Assembly: GCF_008831285.2 (NCBI RefSeq) | Contig: NC_045141.1 | Coordinates: forward strand, 26,897,315 to 26,961,314 | Reading direction: 5' to 3' | Length of the DNA stretch: 64,000 nucleotides | Source: Nymphaea colorata | Taxonomy: Eukaryota > Streptophyta > Magnoliopsida > Nymphaeales > Nymphaeaceae | Shown here: positions 12,701 to 26,400 of the stretch, one piece after another | How the letters are laid out: each line of letters begins with the position of its first letter | How positions within the stretch are numbered: the stretch's first letter is position 1 | Notes under the pieces: generated by a model | Databases searched by the model: none | The model's input: the letters and a program-made list of their open reading frames with translations, nothing else | Told to the model about the DNA's origin: nothing | Position numbers and translations under genes: made by a program

Positions 12701-13572
12701 GTAGTATACGTCTATATGTTATATTTATTGATACACAATGAGAATCTAAGAAAACTCCTGCTACCAGTTTTCCATCAACAGATGCATTTCTCTTATATTT
12801 CAAATTTCAATAAACACATATACAGATGAATGGCCATCGGATTACATACATCAGGTCTAAGGTTAATTTTACAAGTCGGCATCAGTACGAGTGCCGTGGC
12901 TTTATCCTTCAAAAGGCCAGACAATGATGAAGTTGTATTCGGGAAAAGCTAATGTTCCCTCCATCGATACAAGATTTTCCTAATTTTGTACATGCTGTGG
13001 CCATTCAGTATTCTGTGAAATCCAACGAGTTCATGCAATACATTAATTATTCCAACGAGTTCGTGCAACACAATTTGTTTAGGTTTTGTACCCGCTTAAA
13101 ATAAATATTATATCGTCCTTTAACAATTAGAATTATGTTACTGCATATTGGGAAAAAAAAAAAAAAACCATGTTCTTGCGTCTCCGATGCAGGCAACGTA
13201 GATGATAAATAACGTCTTTATTGGGTCGTCCAAGCATGCCACACTAGCCAATGTCTCTGCTCTCTAGCTTTTTCTAGCTTTTGCCTTGGACAATTCACCA
13301 AAAATGCAGTTTTTCTTTTTCTTTTTCTTCTTTTCGTGTTGATCTTTTCGTTTTGATGCTTGGCCTTTGATAAAGGAGTAGATAGCGTGACATTGAAGCC
13401 GTTAGGCAGCCCATTTTCTCTGCGAACAAGATCCTCATGGATCTGTGGAACAATTGAAGGCTGGAGATGACCTTGCAACACAAAGAAGACGTAAGCAAAA
13501 AAAACGTATCATGGGGCGCATGAGTAAATCATTACATCAACCTTTTGCTTTATGGTGAAGAGGCAATACGTA

Positions 13573-13578
<6 letters not shown>

Positions 13579-13603
<25 letters not shown>
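13579..13603. repeat. (TA)n microsatellite
   Basis: An uninterrupted TA run. Confidence 0.95.
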
Positions 13604-13676
13604 TAGAGTGAGAGAGACTACCATGAATTTGGAAATGTGGCTATTTTAAAATTGAATTAATATAGGAGAAGATGAG

Positions 13677-13702
13677 GAGAGAGAGAGAGAGAGAGAGAGA
13701 GA
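13677..13702. repeat. (GA)n microsatellite
   Basis: An uninterrupted GA run. Confidence 0.95.
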
Positions 13703-14504
13703 AAACCATCAAATTTGACAACATGACCATCTTTCCCTTCAGTAGATTTGATTTAATAGGAAAAGGTGAGGAGAGAGATATAATATCAACTCAGGATTTT
13801 AGGGTTGTAAGAAATCGATATCAAATTTCCATTATACACACGCTAGATCCTTTATATATTATATACTCGAATATGAGCATATTTGCAGTCAATCGGACTC
13901 TGACATCAATCTCAAACCTGTTCCTCCTACTTAACAAGGAATTAATTGCGGTAATAGCGGAGACTTTTTATTAAGCGGAAAAATTACACGATGTCCTCCA
14001 ATAACGTCACGGACGTCTTTATCATCAGTCCTTTTTGTATAGCGTCACCAAACGTCACTGGTTTCGTGGTAGGCCTACCATCGACTCGATTATACTAGAC
14101 AGTGCTCACAAGCTACACCATCCATTGGCCCGGAGTCTCCTCCGTCAATCTCCCGGATTTTGTACGGTTCAGATGAAGCCTAACCCCGCCTAGCTTGCCC
14201 GGGAAAGAGATGCATGCATGCGACGGCAGCAGATCCCCTCTCCTGAAACGCCTGCGCATGATTTATCAACTTTAATTCCCATGCAAATTATTGATGACGA
14301 TAAGATTGGGATCACTCCCACTTTCGTATAGTTTCCATATTGCAGTCCATTCGTTACGAGAGTGAAAGGCAAATCATGAAAAATTTTCAAATTCTTTCTT
14401 TTGCCGCGCTGCACCGCCCGACGGCCGCGATAATTCTCCTTCAAGGACCAGATAGAGGTCTGCATTTCTGCTCTCTCTCTCTCTCTGTCGAAGGAGAAGT
14501 CGAG

Positions 14505-16023
14505 ATGGGATCCGGTGATGGTTGCGGCGGAGGATCTGCGACGACAGCTGCATCAAAGAGGTGCGCAGCATGCAAGGCCATGAGGCGGAGGTGCAGGGAG
14601 GACTGCGCCTTCTCCGCATACTTCCCAGCCTCCCACCCTCGCAGATTCCACTGCGTCCACCGGATCTTCGGTGCTGCCAACGTGAGCAGGATGCTCAAGG
14701 TTTTCTCTCTCCCTCTCTTTTATTCCTTCGGGTTCAATGTTTGCACAATCTGTCACAATGTCCGGCGACGGGGAGTTTAAAATTCAAAATTATGCAAACT
14801 AAACAGTCCGAACTCACATCGTATCAGTATTATGAGCGCACATATTATTATCTCAATTTCTGTTGGCATTGTGAAGGACCGATTTCATGAATGTAGGATA
14901 CAAGATAGGGGCATGCTAGCATCTTACACGCCATTTCCTCGTCCTAGACTCGAGAAATTGCTTTGATGTTTTCTGAATCAGAACCTCAATCTGATGGTGG
15001 TTGGTCGCATTTGGTATAGGATGTATATTGTTCCGTAGTCAAATTTTCATTTTAGTTCCCAAACTGATAAGAAACTATCTTACTAGTACAATAAGGAATA
15101 CCCGTAACTCTAATTCGATTAATTCACATCAATAGTCCACATTAGACGAATCCTTCATTTGCTCACTCCTAATCATAAATCCGCTGACACAATGGAGAGA
15201 GAGAGAGGGAGAGGGAAGGCTCATTAATTGTAGACCTTCAATTTAGCGATTTAGTGCGTAAACCTTCCCAGAAAAATATAAGATTGCTTAATACGTTAGT
15301 TTGCGTTTTCTTTCTAAAAAGGTTTTAAAAAATGCATACGTAAATAGTGATTAAACCAATGATAACGCCCACTGTTCTCTCTACGCAGTATCGGCCATAT
15401 ACATATTCGTGGTAGGTAATCAATTTTGACCACTTCGTCATAAAATCATAGCAAAGGGAAACTTCAAGGAACAGATAGGCCTTTAAATGAAGCAATCAGA
15501 AACGCCATATAGAAAGAAATTACCATTTCAGTCGTCCCCATTATTGATATACGATTATCGAAGCGCTTTTAGTTGGTCGAACCATTTAATGAAAAATTCT
15601 TTTGACAAACTTGGATACTGATCGATACTGGATCCAAATTCGTTGAGGAATTTGTAGCCACATTTGCCTGTTTTCCTGCCAAAGAAAACCTGATTTTGCA
15701 TTGTTCTGCAGCATCTGCCGATGGAGCAGCGAGGTGAGGCAGTAGATTCTCTAGTCTATGAAGCCAATGCACGTATACTTGACCCAGTCTATGGGTGCGT
15801 CCGAGTCATCGCGGAGCTCCAACACCAGCTTCTTGCTGCTCAGGAGCAGCTTGCCATTGTCAGAGCCGAAATTGCATGGTGCAGAAGCCGTGAACTCTTT
15901 CAGATTGAAAAACATAGCCACCAGGGTGATGCAGCCACGGAAGACAAAGCAAGGCCTACGGAAATGGAGAATTTGCAGTTTGATTTTCCATTCACAGAGT
16001 TAGATTTAGCCCTCGACATGTAA
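14505..16023 (+). CDS. LOB-domain (LBD) transcription factor, class I, LBD23/LBD24-like
   Basis: Two exons: 14505-14699 (65 codons) and 15712-16023, joined in phase 0 (AAG|GTTTTC ... TTCTGCAG|CATCTG) to give 168 residues. The zinc-finger-like CX2CX6CX3C block uses Cys-20, -23, -30 and -34. The GAS block follows (FPASHPRRFHCVHRIFGAAN), then DPVYGCV (89-95) and the Leu-zipper-like VIAELQHQLLAAQEQL. LOB-domain proteins are plant-specific nuclear DNA-binding factors that set organ boundaries and lateral organ development. The intron after the GAS-block Met-Leu-Lys is at the usual family position. The start was chosen because it is the nearest ATG before the Cys block; an upstream in-frame ATG at 14340 would add 55 residues, including a CT-repeat-encoded SLSLS run, and is probably 5' UTR. 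The C-terminus ends in TELDLALDM, an LxLxL (EAR-like) motif. Best resemblance from memory is to LBD23/LBD24; the subgroup is less sure than the family. Confidence 0.92.
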
Positions 16024-17371
16024 GCCTTCTGTGTGCCGGTTTCTTCATATTCAAATTGAAGAGGAACAGGAACTGTAAACTAAATCTGCTGCTTAAATTT
16101 GCGATTTCATTGTAAGCAATAAGATCCCCCTTCTCTCTCAGGAGGAGAATATTCAATAATTCAAATCCCAGAATGCTCGGACTTTTCACGAAGGGAGCCA
16201 CAATTGATTGAGCTTCATTACCATCGGATGATCTTTATCAATGTCCTAAGGAGGAATGAATAAATGGCCATGGTTTCAAACCTCACGTGATCTCCAGCAA
16301 AGCAGTGAACCCGTGCATGTAGGTGAAAGCTATTAAGATTCACTTCAGAGTTTTACTCGTTCGGGAAGGCAAAGAACCACTCCCCTCAGCCTCAGGTCTT
16401 CTCCCCAAACGTGATTTCTTAATTTTTCTGATGATAATGATAATAATAACGACGACAATTATAATAATGACAATAACAACAATAATTAAAAAAATCCTGC
16501 CCAGTGGCAATGAATATCCAGGAGCTTAAAATGCAGCCAATCCACATTCACACCTTTGCATAAAACCAAAAGCCACCCGCCGTATTATCTGGCTCGGAGT
16601 AGCGTTCCGAACTGAGACGGCCTCAATCTCTAGTGGACTAAATTTGGCCAGCCAACATATCACCAGCATGACACAGTCAAAGGCTCCTCATAAAATGTGT
16701 ATATATTGTCAATGATTGGCAGATCTTACCCAGGGGGATGAGGGGTTGGGTGGGGGCTGTAGCCTTCTTTGGCAGTAGGTCACACCCCGCTCAACCAAAA
16801 AGACACACACACATACAAAATCCAGGACCACTGCATATCACAAGTTTAATAATCAAAATCTCGATTAGTTGGTTCAGTCTGTCGTCGACACAGACCAGTG
16901 AACTATTCAGTCTAGCTGTTGGTCACCTGACTAATCCCTGACATGTATACATAAATGTCTCCACACTTAAATCTGCATAAATATATGGCTTTATGTATTT
17001 TTAGTCAATCGACTTGAACGAACTAGTCCTCTTGAATAACATTTGATAACTTAAATGGGTGCTCAAAACACTAACACTGTTCAAAATGTACACACCAACA
17101 AAAAAATCCGAAAAAGATAATGAAATAGAAATAAGCTCTGCGGCATATATTATTTTCTAACCGTATCCTCAAGGGAAGATAAAGACGTTCCGAGATTATA
17201 TGAATCCTCTGAAGCAATAAAAGGATGTGAAGGAAAGTGGTCCACAAAAACCTATACTGGATTTTATGAGATTTACAACAAGGGGGATGGAACTAATATT
17301 ACCTCCGCAAACCTGGAAGCCCCAGCTTCGATCAACACCCATAGTACATGTCAATTGAAGTCGTGTCACAC
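16024..17371. other. intergenic between LBD and the minus-strand membrane protein gene
   Basis: The two genes converge here, so both 3' UTRs and poly(A) regions must lie in this stretch. No coding frame is supported. A run of AATAAT/GACAAT-type repeats lies at about 16430-16490. Confidence 0.5.
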
Positions 17372-20337
17372 TTAGTCGAACTTAACATTAGAGTACAGTA
17401 GGGTGTCCCTGGTGAATGGCATATACAGAAGGTAGTAAACCTGTTCAGCCAAAAAATAACATGTCAATTTATTGGCAAGATTAAATCTAGCTCATGAACA
17501 AGCTGAGAAAATTCTCATGCTTGTAAGGCTTCAAAATATGTTAATTTCCTGTGACATTTCGTAGCCTAACCACTTGAAAACTGTACTAAAGAGAACATCA
17601 CAGCCCCTTGGCAAGTAACCAGAGTCTTACGAACCAGGAACTATAGTCCTCAAATGTGTCTCTTGCAAGACAATTGGTGTTACAATAACATTAAACCTCT
17701 ACCTTCTCAAGGCTCAGTTCAAATTGCGTACTCTCATTTCTCATGCACCATGGATGGTTAAGTTGGTTACTGGGGGAAGAAAGGGGGGGCATGGTTGAAA
17801 ACAACAAATCTTTTTTAAGACTGTTTTCAAGACAAAGTGTAGCAGAGGGCAAGTTTTCTATAGATTCCACACACACAAAATGCACAAGGGCTGCAATGTA
17901 GAAAACTTGTTGCAAGGCCTAAGAATCTCACCCCAATGAGAGTTGATATCAAGAGGATGATTCCTGTTATCCATGCAAGGCTTGTTCTAACCAACTGCAC
18001 CTCATCTATAGCAGTCGTATTACTGGAACCCGCTTCCTCCAACCATCGTGAAACTCGAGCAGAGTACTTGACGTCCAGCACCTTCCCAGACTCTGAAGCT
18101 GATTTTGCACCAGCTATAACAACCCCAACAACATGGCCTGGAAAGATGATGAGAGAACAGTTTTATATTGATTTTCATGTACCATGTTAACTATTAGGGA
18201 GTGTATAAACTGAAGGAATGATCCTTGAGTAAATATACTTTCATGCAGATGCTATATCTAACATGTGAATGAAAAGCTTTTATCACATATCATTAAAAAA
18301 AAAAATACATCACCTTCATTCTTAAAAAGGTCATCCTGTAGAAGTAATTAGATACACAAAAACAAATATAGTAAAACATTGACTTTACTGCATAGCATGG
18401 AATATCTAAGCCGATCCTTTTTTCAAAGGAACAAGGTCCCAAAAATTCTCATGACAATGATACGATGGTATGATGAGAAAATTATTCTATGCAAACAATT
18501 AACAAGTTGCCAACCTTGATAATGTGTATGTAATAAATCAAATAATCTTCTTGATGCAGTCAGAACCAGCTCCATGCCCTGATTTGCCATATCTGCACCA
18601 TATTTCTCTTGCAAAGCCTGGAGATGAATATATTTGACACCATTACTGGGCAAAATCTAAATGACAGGTGGAATGCATAACAGATGGAAAATACCAAAAG
18701 GACATATGCATACAAATGGAGTGAGGATTCCCCCTTAGGCCCCATTTGGATGGCAAGCTACAAAACATGGTCACAATAAAACCAAGTTTTTCTCCTAAAC
18801 CAAGTGGGAGAAAAATAAATGATAGTCATTTCTCTGACCACCTACTGGCTGAAAAAAAGGCTGGTTGAGCTCACCCATGCCAGGTGACCTGTTTCCTGCC
18901 GATATACAACCAAAACATAGAAAACAGGAAAAAAAAAACTGGCAGTTTTTTTTTTTTTTAAACAACCATTTCAAGCTGGTAGCAACTCAGAAGATGGCAA
19001 AACTGACGTAGTCTAAACAGGAAGTAGCTGTCTGGCAATGCCCAGCCACCATCCAGCCAGAAGTAGTTAAGCATCTCACCACCAATAAAAGAACCTGGTT
19101 TCTGCGAACACAGTTTCATGTCTGCCAGACTGACGCAAACGTAAGTTTTCACAAAATAGGCCATAACTCAGTTCGGCACCCAAAAACAGGATTCAAACAT
19201 CTTTTTTGGCTATTGTCCAAATGAGTTGTAAAGAATTAGATGCCCCTCTAAGGAAAATATAATAGTACAGATATTTAAGGCCAATGTGACTGAAGATATT
19301 ATTATCGAGCACAACTATGTGATACCTTAAGAAGTTGATACTTTCAAATGACCATTAAATTAGGAACAAAATAATGTAACCACTTTCCAGTTTCCAGTAG
19401 CAAGCACAAGCACAAACTCTTAAAGAGCTAGATCAATACATGCATTACACTAAATCAAGACTAATAACCATGTGAAACGGAAGACAATCACCTCAATGCC
19501 AGTGAAGCGACCGATTAGTAGTTCTCTCTTCATTGTAGCTGCAGACAGATCCCCATGCATCTCGATTGCCCATTTTATGTTGCGAACAAGAGAAACAAGA
19601 TCAACAGCAAATTCCCTATCTGTTGCCTGAAGAAATGTGAAAGTTCAACTTATTCAGTCATATAAGTTAGATGAATCCCTGATTGAAACTCTTGCCAACT
19701 AAGACTAGAGTCTAGAATTTGGTCTATTCTTTTTTATTTCTTTCAGAATACCTCTTCCCTTTGGAGTTTCTTTTCTTTCTTTTTTTTAAATTTATGAAAA
19801 CCACGTTTCTCCTCCATCATGCTGTAGATAATGGCCTTTGTCTTTGACTTAATATATGAAAAAATGAAATGTTAAGGGGTTTAATCCTTTTTTTAAAAAT
19901 TTTTTTCTGTTATTTGATAAGGAAATATGAAGCATTTGGCACAAATTAGCATGTAAAGAATCTATGGATGCAGTCATTTTTCTTTGAGTCAAATGAACAT
20001 TGCTTTCGACTCACAAGCAGTGGAAAATAAAGATTTTCCTTTTTCTCTGAAGGCAGGAAATTATAATTTTTTTTTTCTGAAATGCCTACTGCATTCCATC
20101 ACTCCCTGGTTCATGCTGAAAGTAAATTATGTGATTCCTCGTATCTGACAAACTATTGGGTAGTGGTCAGAATAAATAGTAAACTAGCCACCATGTTTCA
20201 TAGCCAAAATGAACTCTAGGCATTTACATCAAATAGTAAAGGAATCAGCATTATCTACCATTTCAGAGAATTTGCTAGCCAAATCATGCCATGGAGTAAA
20301 ACATCATTCTTGATTGTATATGTAAATGAGTATATGA

Positions 20338-20379
<42 letters not shown>

Positions 20380-23300
20380 AAAAGACCCTTGAAACATGCA
20401 AATTGAAGGAGGTGCCATCATTCAAGGGGAAGGTTAAAACCCCCTCCAGGGGTTCATGGGAACCCACATACGATCCTTCCAGCAATGATGCCTACAAAAG
20501 TTCATTCAAAGAACATCATATATAAAACTGTAGCATCTGGGGAAACTAATAGGAGAAGTCAACCTCCAGACGAAATACACTCACAACGCCATGCAGTTCT
20601 TGATCAATGCAAGCAGCATTACATTCAAAACCTAATGGTTCATCTAAGCGAACAAGGGCCACATCATCTTCATCTGCAAGAAAATTAGAAGGATGTCAAG
20701 TACAAAACCATGTGGATTTCAGATTTGAGTCATTTGACTATATTTTGAAATAAACCTGCTATTAACAAGCAAAGACACCTTCAGTTACACCAAAAATAGG
20801 CAGTTGCTAGAGATGATAATTAAGCCAGTGAAATAACCAATTAGTGAACTCCATCACCTGAAAGTTCAAGTTCACTTCTACCGGAATCTACAAGAACTTT
20901 GCTATTATAGATGGCAACACCATCCTTTTGAATTTTCCCATGGCCAAGCAGCAATGACGAATCTGACATGCAAATTGGTGTGGAGAAAATCCCATAAGCA
21001 TTGGAAATAAACTTTCTCAAACGAATAACAAGAAAAAAACAGCTTTTTTCCAAAGAAGTTTAGAAAGGTGCACAAACCTTCCAATCCACCCACTTCTAGA
21101 ACCATAACAGCGTCTGGCTTATTAAAAGGATTAGGCACAAGAATCTTGTCCAGCTGAAAGAAGAAAGCACAGGTCATGCTCAAAAACAATTTCGTTCTAA
21201 TGAATAGATAAACGATGGACAAGAAAAACCTTAGCATATGATGTAACTGGAAGGGACGCAGGTGGTGCAAACCCAAGCAACACTGATATGGTAGCAGCAA
21301 CATCGGAAGATGTCATTGAACTTGCCTGTGACATCAATTGCAAAGCATAACATGATGTTAAGAAAGTTAAGAAAACTGACTTGACCATTTCTAAAAGTGG
21401 CAAAGAAGTTGTTCTCAGCATCGAGTGGTAACAGACCTTTATCTTTCTCATGTGACAATTAAAACAGCATAATTCAAGCTCCTTTTCTTATCTCGCTTAG
21501 CAGTGAACAAATTAGAACAGTAATTGCTATATCTCAAGTTACAGCTAGTGATGTAATTTACAATCCTCCTCCAGGCTTTCACATAATGTAAAGACTAAAA
21601 CTGATTGGATTCTGCATCCAATATACAGCTACTGTGGTAATCAATACCAGGAAGTTACTTGTTGCTGTGACTATGTCTAACACCACCACAATGTGGAATC
21701 TAAGATTTATATTGGCACGAGGAAATCAAATTCCTCATTTCAGATATAAGCCAATAAATGAACTAAACTACGGAGAAACATGTTTTCGCACAATTCAATG
21801 CATCAAATAAAAGCAACCATTGCACTGATGTGTTCCAGTTTCCTGTCCAAAAAAAACAAGTACAGGGAAGAAGTAGATAGATAAACAAGATGAGCAGATG
21901 TGTGCAAAGACTATAGAATACTGTATTCATACTAAATGGAGTAGAAATTTAACAGGCATTACATTATGGACTAGTTTCAGGGCATGCTATCTGGTTAACA
22001 CATGGTGCGCAATTCCATGGTTAGTAAAAGGAATAGGCAAACATTGCTGGACCAACAAAGTTCCATGTTGACAAAACTCCACCCAAATTGGCAATAGAAC
22101 ATAAATTTATTATGTTAAACCTGGTAAATCTAAGAAGATAAGGTGGCACAGCTACGGTTAATCCTGGAGTCTTTCACTTTAATTTTCATAAAGGAAGCCA
22201 TCAACTGTGAGCCACGGAAAAGCATATTGGTGATGGAGGATCACAAGCGGCTGCCCACATACGAGAAGGGAGGAGCATGATTCCTCACTGAGCCTCACAC
22301 ATGTAATATCATGAAAGAAAGAAAACAGATCCATCATGGAAAACCAAACGTGCAATAGGTTAAACCAGGAAAAAAAAGTGTGTAAATAACATACTGAATA
22401 ATATCCGAAAAAAAGAAAAAAGGAATATGCATTATATGCCAATGGAAATGACAAACAAACACAACACAAACTTGTACTTGTATTACAACAATAAACATAG
22501 TACAAAATTACGACAAAAAAATGCACTTTTAAATTAACTATTGAAACTTCAATAGTCGTTTGACAGTGGCTAGAGGTGCGACCAAATTCTTCAATTCAAT
22601 CGGACTGAAATCGAAGTGTCATAATCAGAACACGGCATGTCCTCATGGAACTAAACTGCCGTATAATGAATGAAGCATCTAAAATTTAGGATCCCTCAGG
22701 GTTGTGCTCTTACACTACGGATGAAAGTCACTGCCTTACATGGAATGACAATGGCGACTGCCACACACTTGCTTGTTAAAGAGGCCTTCCATTAGGAGTG
22801 CAGCATGGGGAATTTGAAATAAAATTAAACTGGAAAAGTTTTGTACTAATAAAAATGTATACCATCAAGCATGCAAGAACCAGCCCTCCTGTCTAAAGGT
22901 TACTGCCAAACTCTCAAATAAACCATAAATTGTTCGTAGTGAATCAACTCTATCTCCGTGCCAAAGTTTGAATTGTTAATCCAATATAAACTAGCGTTCC
23001 TGACTCAAGGATATTGATGCCTCAGCTAAAACTTTCAAATAAATCATAAAAACTCTCTTTAAAGTTGAAACAGGGCAGACATATAATTTTCCGAGTACGA
23101 ATAGCACATAAAGAGATCCAGTACTAAGTAAAAATCGAGTAACCGTGCACAGTCCAAACGGAGAGTGAACATGGAGTATCATCGTAATGCAGCCGAAACT
23201 ATAGGCCCCTATCAGTGCAACGAAGACAAAAACGAATAGAAGAATGATGGCAATAACAATCAACGAATTTCCGTACTTTTGCTGGTCTAGTGTAACGACT

Positions 23301-23825
23301 CCGCGAATAGAAGCTACTTGCACGTTGCCTTATAGATCAATAAATGGAGACGCCAATTGCGTCTTACCGAACAAAAATGTGCAAAACGGATAATGGACTA
23401 GGATTTCGAGTGCACGGTTCTCAATCAGTTCCTGATTAGGTCCTGATGGACCAAATATAAACGAGGAAAAGGCTACAAAAAAGAAACAGCACAACAATAA
23501 AACGTGGGGGAAAAGGCAAGGATTACCGAATCATCGTCCTTCGTCGGCCGACCGGAACGGAGATAGCGATGTTCCGGACTGTCGAGAAACAAGACTCCGC
23601 CAGTTTGACGCTCGCCCTAACCAAAAAACCGTAACAAAGGATTGAAGCCAAAACAGCGAAGGATCCACGGTTTGTCCGGCAATAAATAATCAAATAAGAA
23701 AACGCAAGGGGAACGATGGGGAAAAGCAAACGACGAAAGGGCATGGGTAGACAAACCTGGATCTGCAGAAGGAGAGAGCAGAGCGAGAGGATGACAAAGA
23801 CGCGAGATTTCATCGATCGATCCAT
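17372..23825 (-). CDS. type I single-pass membrane protein of a plant family of unknown function (DUF7794-like)
   Basis: Ten exons, minus strand: 23825-23757, 23616-23527, 21325-21230, 21153-21078, 20962-20858, 20673-20564, 19626-19492, 18617-18515, 18137-17932 and 17440-17372. All borders are GT-AG and every phase agrees, giving 352 residues. Residues 1-23 are a signal peptide (MKSRVFVILSLCSLLLQIQ). The ectodomain begins with VLFLDSPEHRYLRS and continues with AATISVLLGFAPPASLP, ILVPNPFNKPDAVMVLEVGG and DDVALVRLDEPLGFECNAAC. One membrane helix (WITGIILLISTLIG, about 316-330) precedes a short tail, VYYLLYMPFTRDTLLYSNVK-FD. The layout predicts an endomembrane or plasma-membrane protein with a large lumenal or extracellular part. 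I recall plant proteins with this head and tail annotated only as transmembrane proteins, now DUF7794; that name is from memory. Intron 2 (21326-23526) is large at 2.2 kb. No function is known to me. Confidence 0.9.
20339..20379. repeat. (GT)n(GA)n compound microsatellite inside an intron
   Basis: A GT run passes directly into a GA run, in intron 6 of the minus-strand membrane protein gene, between its exons ending at 20564 and starting at 19626. Confidence 0.95.
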
Positions 23826-26400
23826 CTTCAATTCGAGGAGAACACTCCTCGAAGCCTCGATTAGTTGGATGGAAAGACTGCGATGGATGGGGAAATCGGC
23901 GAACGAAGGATTCAATAAGCACGGGAAGAAACCATGTGAATTGTGATGTGATATACCAGGGGCCGCCACCAGAGCAAATTCATGAAACAGTGACCGCTTA
24001 TTCTTGATACTTTAGAATTGTGCCTGTTAAATGTAATTGCGTCATAATTAGTGACTGTACGTTGACGACATTTATAAAAAATCACCTGCAATTTTTCTGT
24101 TGTAGCAAACAGTGCTCTTAAGTTTCGGATATGTCTAATGCACTCCTGACTTTTCTCGAGTATTTTCCTTGTCCATCGTTGGTTGGCGGATTCACGGCTT
24201 CCCTCTTTCGAACATATTTTACCGGCGAGCTATTGATCATTTTTGTTACACTGGTTAACCCCTTATTACATTGGTTATGTTTTAGATCGATAATTATTTT
24301 AACCATTGATCTCTTCAATATAGATAACTGAGGTAAAAATAACAAATAGTTGGTAATTGATGTTAGGTAATTAAAATATTGCATTTCTTTTTGCTTTATT
24401 ATTTTTCTTTCAATTATCCATTAAGGTCTCATACCTACCAATTTCCCTAACTTTTATCACGTTAAAAGCGTGCAATTGTGCTAATTTAGCAATACGTAAA
24501 TGGTCGTCTAAAATGGAAAACCTGTTTTGAGTTTTTTTCTGGTTGCTTCAACCTTGTTAAACTGAAACGTTTCCTCAAAAGTAATTTCTTATTTGGCACT
24601 AACAAGTACTAGTGTGTGTATATGTGTATGTTTATGTACTTGTGTAGTTTTTAATGTTTTGTGTGATGAAATTCTCTTCTTGCACACCTAAAACTTATAT
24701 TATCAAAAATAGTCAACTAACTTAAAATATCATTGTATGAGCTCTCCAGTACCAGTGCAAGTAAAGGTGGAGCCAGTCTTTTTGCTTACCTTCTCTTATA
24801 ATGTTATGTATTTACACGTTAATAAATCAGTTTATTGCAAATATTATTCTGATTGTAGCTATTTACACACTATTTGTTTTCGAGTTATCTGCACACCTAC
24901 TTATCCCTTTAAGTTTATGGCATTTTGAACGACTGACATGCAGCATGGCCAGTGAGAATAATCGCCCGTGACAACTTATTTGTTGTTTAAATAAAGCTAT
25001 TTTTAGCTGTTTTTATTACAATGAAATAAATATCCTTATTACTGGTTTTAGCTTAGTTTGATCGACTCGTTGGCTGGTACTAATATGGGATTCTTCCATG
25101 TTATATTAATCGGTATTTAAAAGTGAAGGTATATCCTAAATTCAAAGACTTCGATTTAAAAAAAGTTAGCACCAACAACTGATGTCACAAGATGCATAGC
25201 ATAATTGGTCAAATTAGCGAGCTAATAAATCACACGTCATGATCGGTTTGATTCATATGAGTGTTATTTTCCTATGTCTTACAATAGCATGACATCAAAC
25301 ACATTTCATACATGACCTTATACCTCGGAGGCCAAGGGCGGGCAAAAAAATGGGCTGGGTCTTGACTCTGGCTTCCTTCTCTTTCTGCCCTCACATTTTT
25401 GAAAAAAAAAAACTTATATTTTGTAAATGTAAGTATATGTAAAAAGTCTGGAAAATATTTTTTAACTCTTATACAAATTTTATAAGTACTATTTAGCCCC
25501 TCATAAAAAAGTGACGAAAAAAGAAGAGTGGGAAGGAAGGTGGGTGATTGGCTTCTTGTGCATTATCTTACAAAATAGATGTAAAAAAAAAAAACCGAAA
25601 TGTCATACAGAATATTGAGAATTGATGTCTAATGCAAAATAAACGGTCATCACTATTTTATTGCAAAATTCACATTGCAATGAAAACGGTGATTATCATA
25701 CTCCAAACAGCGTCATTACAATTAACTTTAGATGAGACGAACACGCTATTTGGAATTGAATCCATGGTAGCTAAATATCGTAGGCGCAATGATCTAGATC
25801 TAGGCACCACCACAAGGTTTTCCAAATGCTTTCAAGCATCGGTTGATCATTTGGCAGTCGCTGAACAATTATTTTTTTAGACTGATCAACTTTGCAGCTT
25901 GCTATTCAATAGTATCTTCTCTAAAATACCTTCCAGGCAAAAGTAAGAAGGATAGTTTTGGATAATTTTTACTTTTTTATTAATAATTTATTAAGTAACA
26001 TGCACATGTAATTTCTACATTTGCTGCAAAATGTAAAAAATAGACATGCTACTACTTACACGAGAAGCACGTAAAAAAAAAAAAAAAAGCCACTAGGTTT
26101 GGCGATATATTCATTACAGGTAAGATTAAAAATCGGCTTAATGAGACCTATTTGAAACGTGAAAATAGAATTCAACAAAAAGAAAGCTGTTTTAACCAAA
26201 AATGCGTGTCGAAAATCAAACGACATGTTGCGAGCTCGATAACTTAGTATTTCACGCTAGTCAACAAATTGTGAACATGCGTAACTTTCGTTTTCTATTT
26301 ATCGTTACGAGAATTTCGCGATTTTAACGACACAAATTCCTTCACGAAACACGGTGGCGCTTTTGTTATATACCGAAGAAGCGGAGAGCATGTCATAATC
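23826..26400. other. intergenic, AT-rich; upstream region of the membrane protein gene
   Basis: The promoter of the minus-strand membrane protein gene should lie just right of 23825. No coding frame with a recognisable motif is present. Stretches at 24760-24940 and 25330-25560 have the low-complexity AT-rich look of decayed transposon tails. Confidence 0.4.

Larger units (their letters stand above)
6221..14504. other. intergenic stretch with repeats and weak coding-like fragments
   Basis: No complete gene is supported. It holds microsatellites, a 46-bp tandem repeat (9546-9708), and minus-strand frames at 11937-12140, 12618-12803 and 13218-13481. These have plausible amino-acid composition but no recognised domain, and I could not join them by splice phase. 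They may be scraps of a decayed gene. A plus-strand frame at 7279-7581 (100 residues) also has no recognisable motif. At 12220-12350 is an AT-rich stretch with a GGGGGTGGCAGGGGCCTCGG head, of a type often seen in decayed plant transposons. Confidence 0.4.

Noticed and set aside
22991-23323. Minus-strand 110-residue hydrophobic frame
   Set aside because: It lies inside intron 2 of the membrane protein gene, has no family resemblance, and the exons on either side already join in phase.
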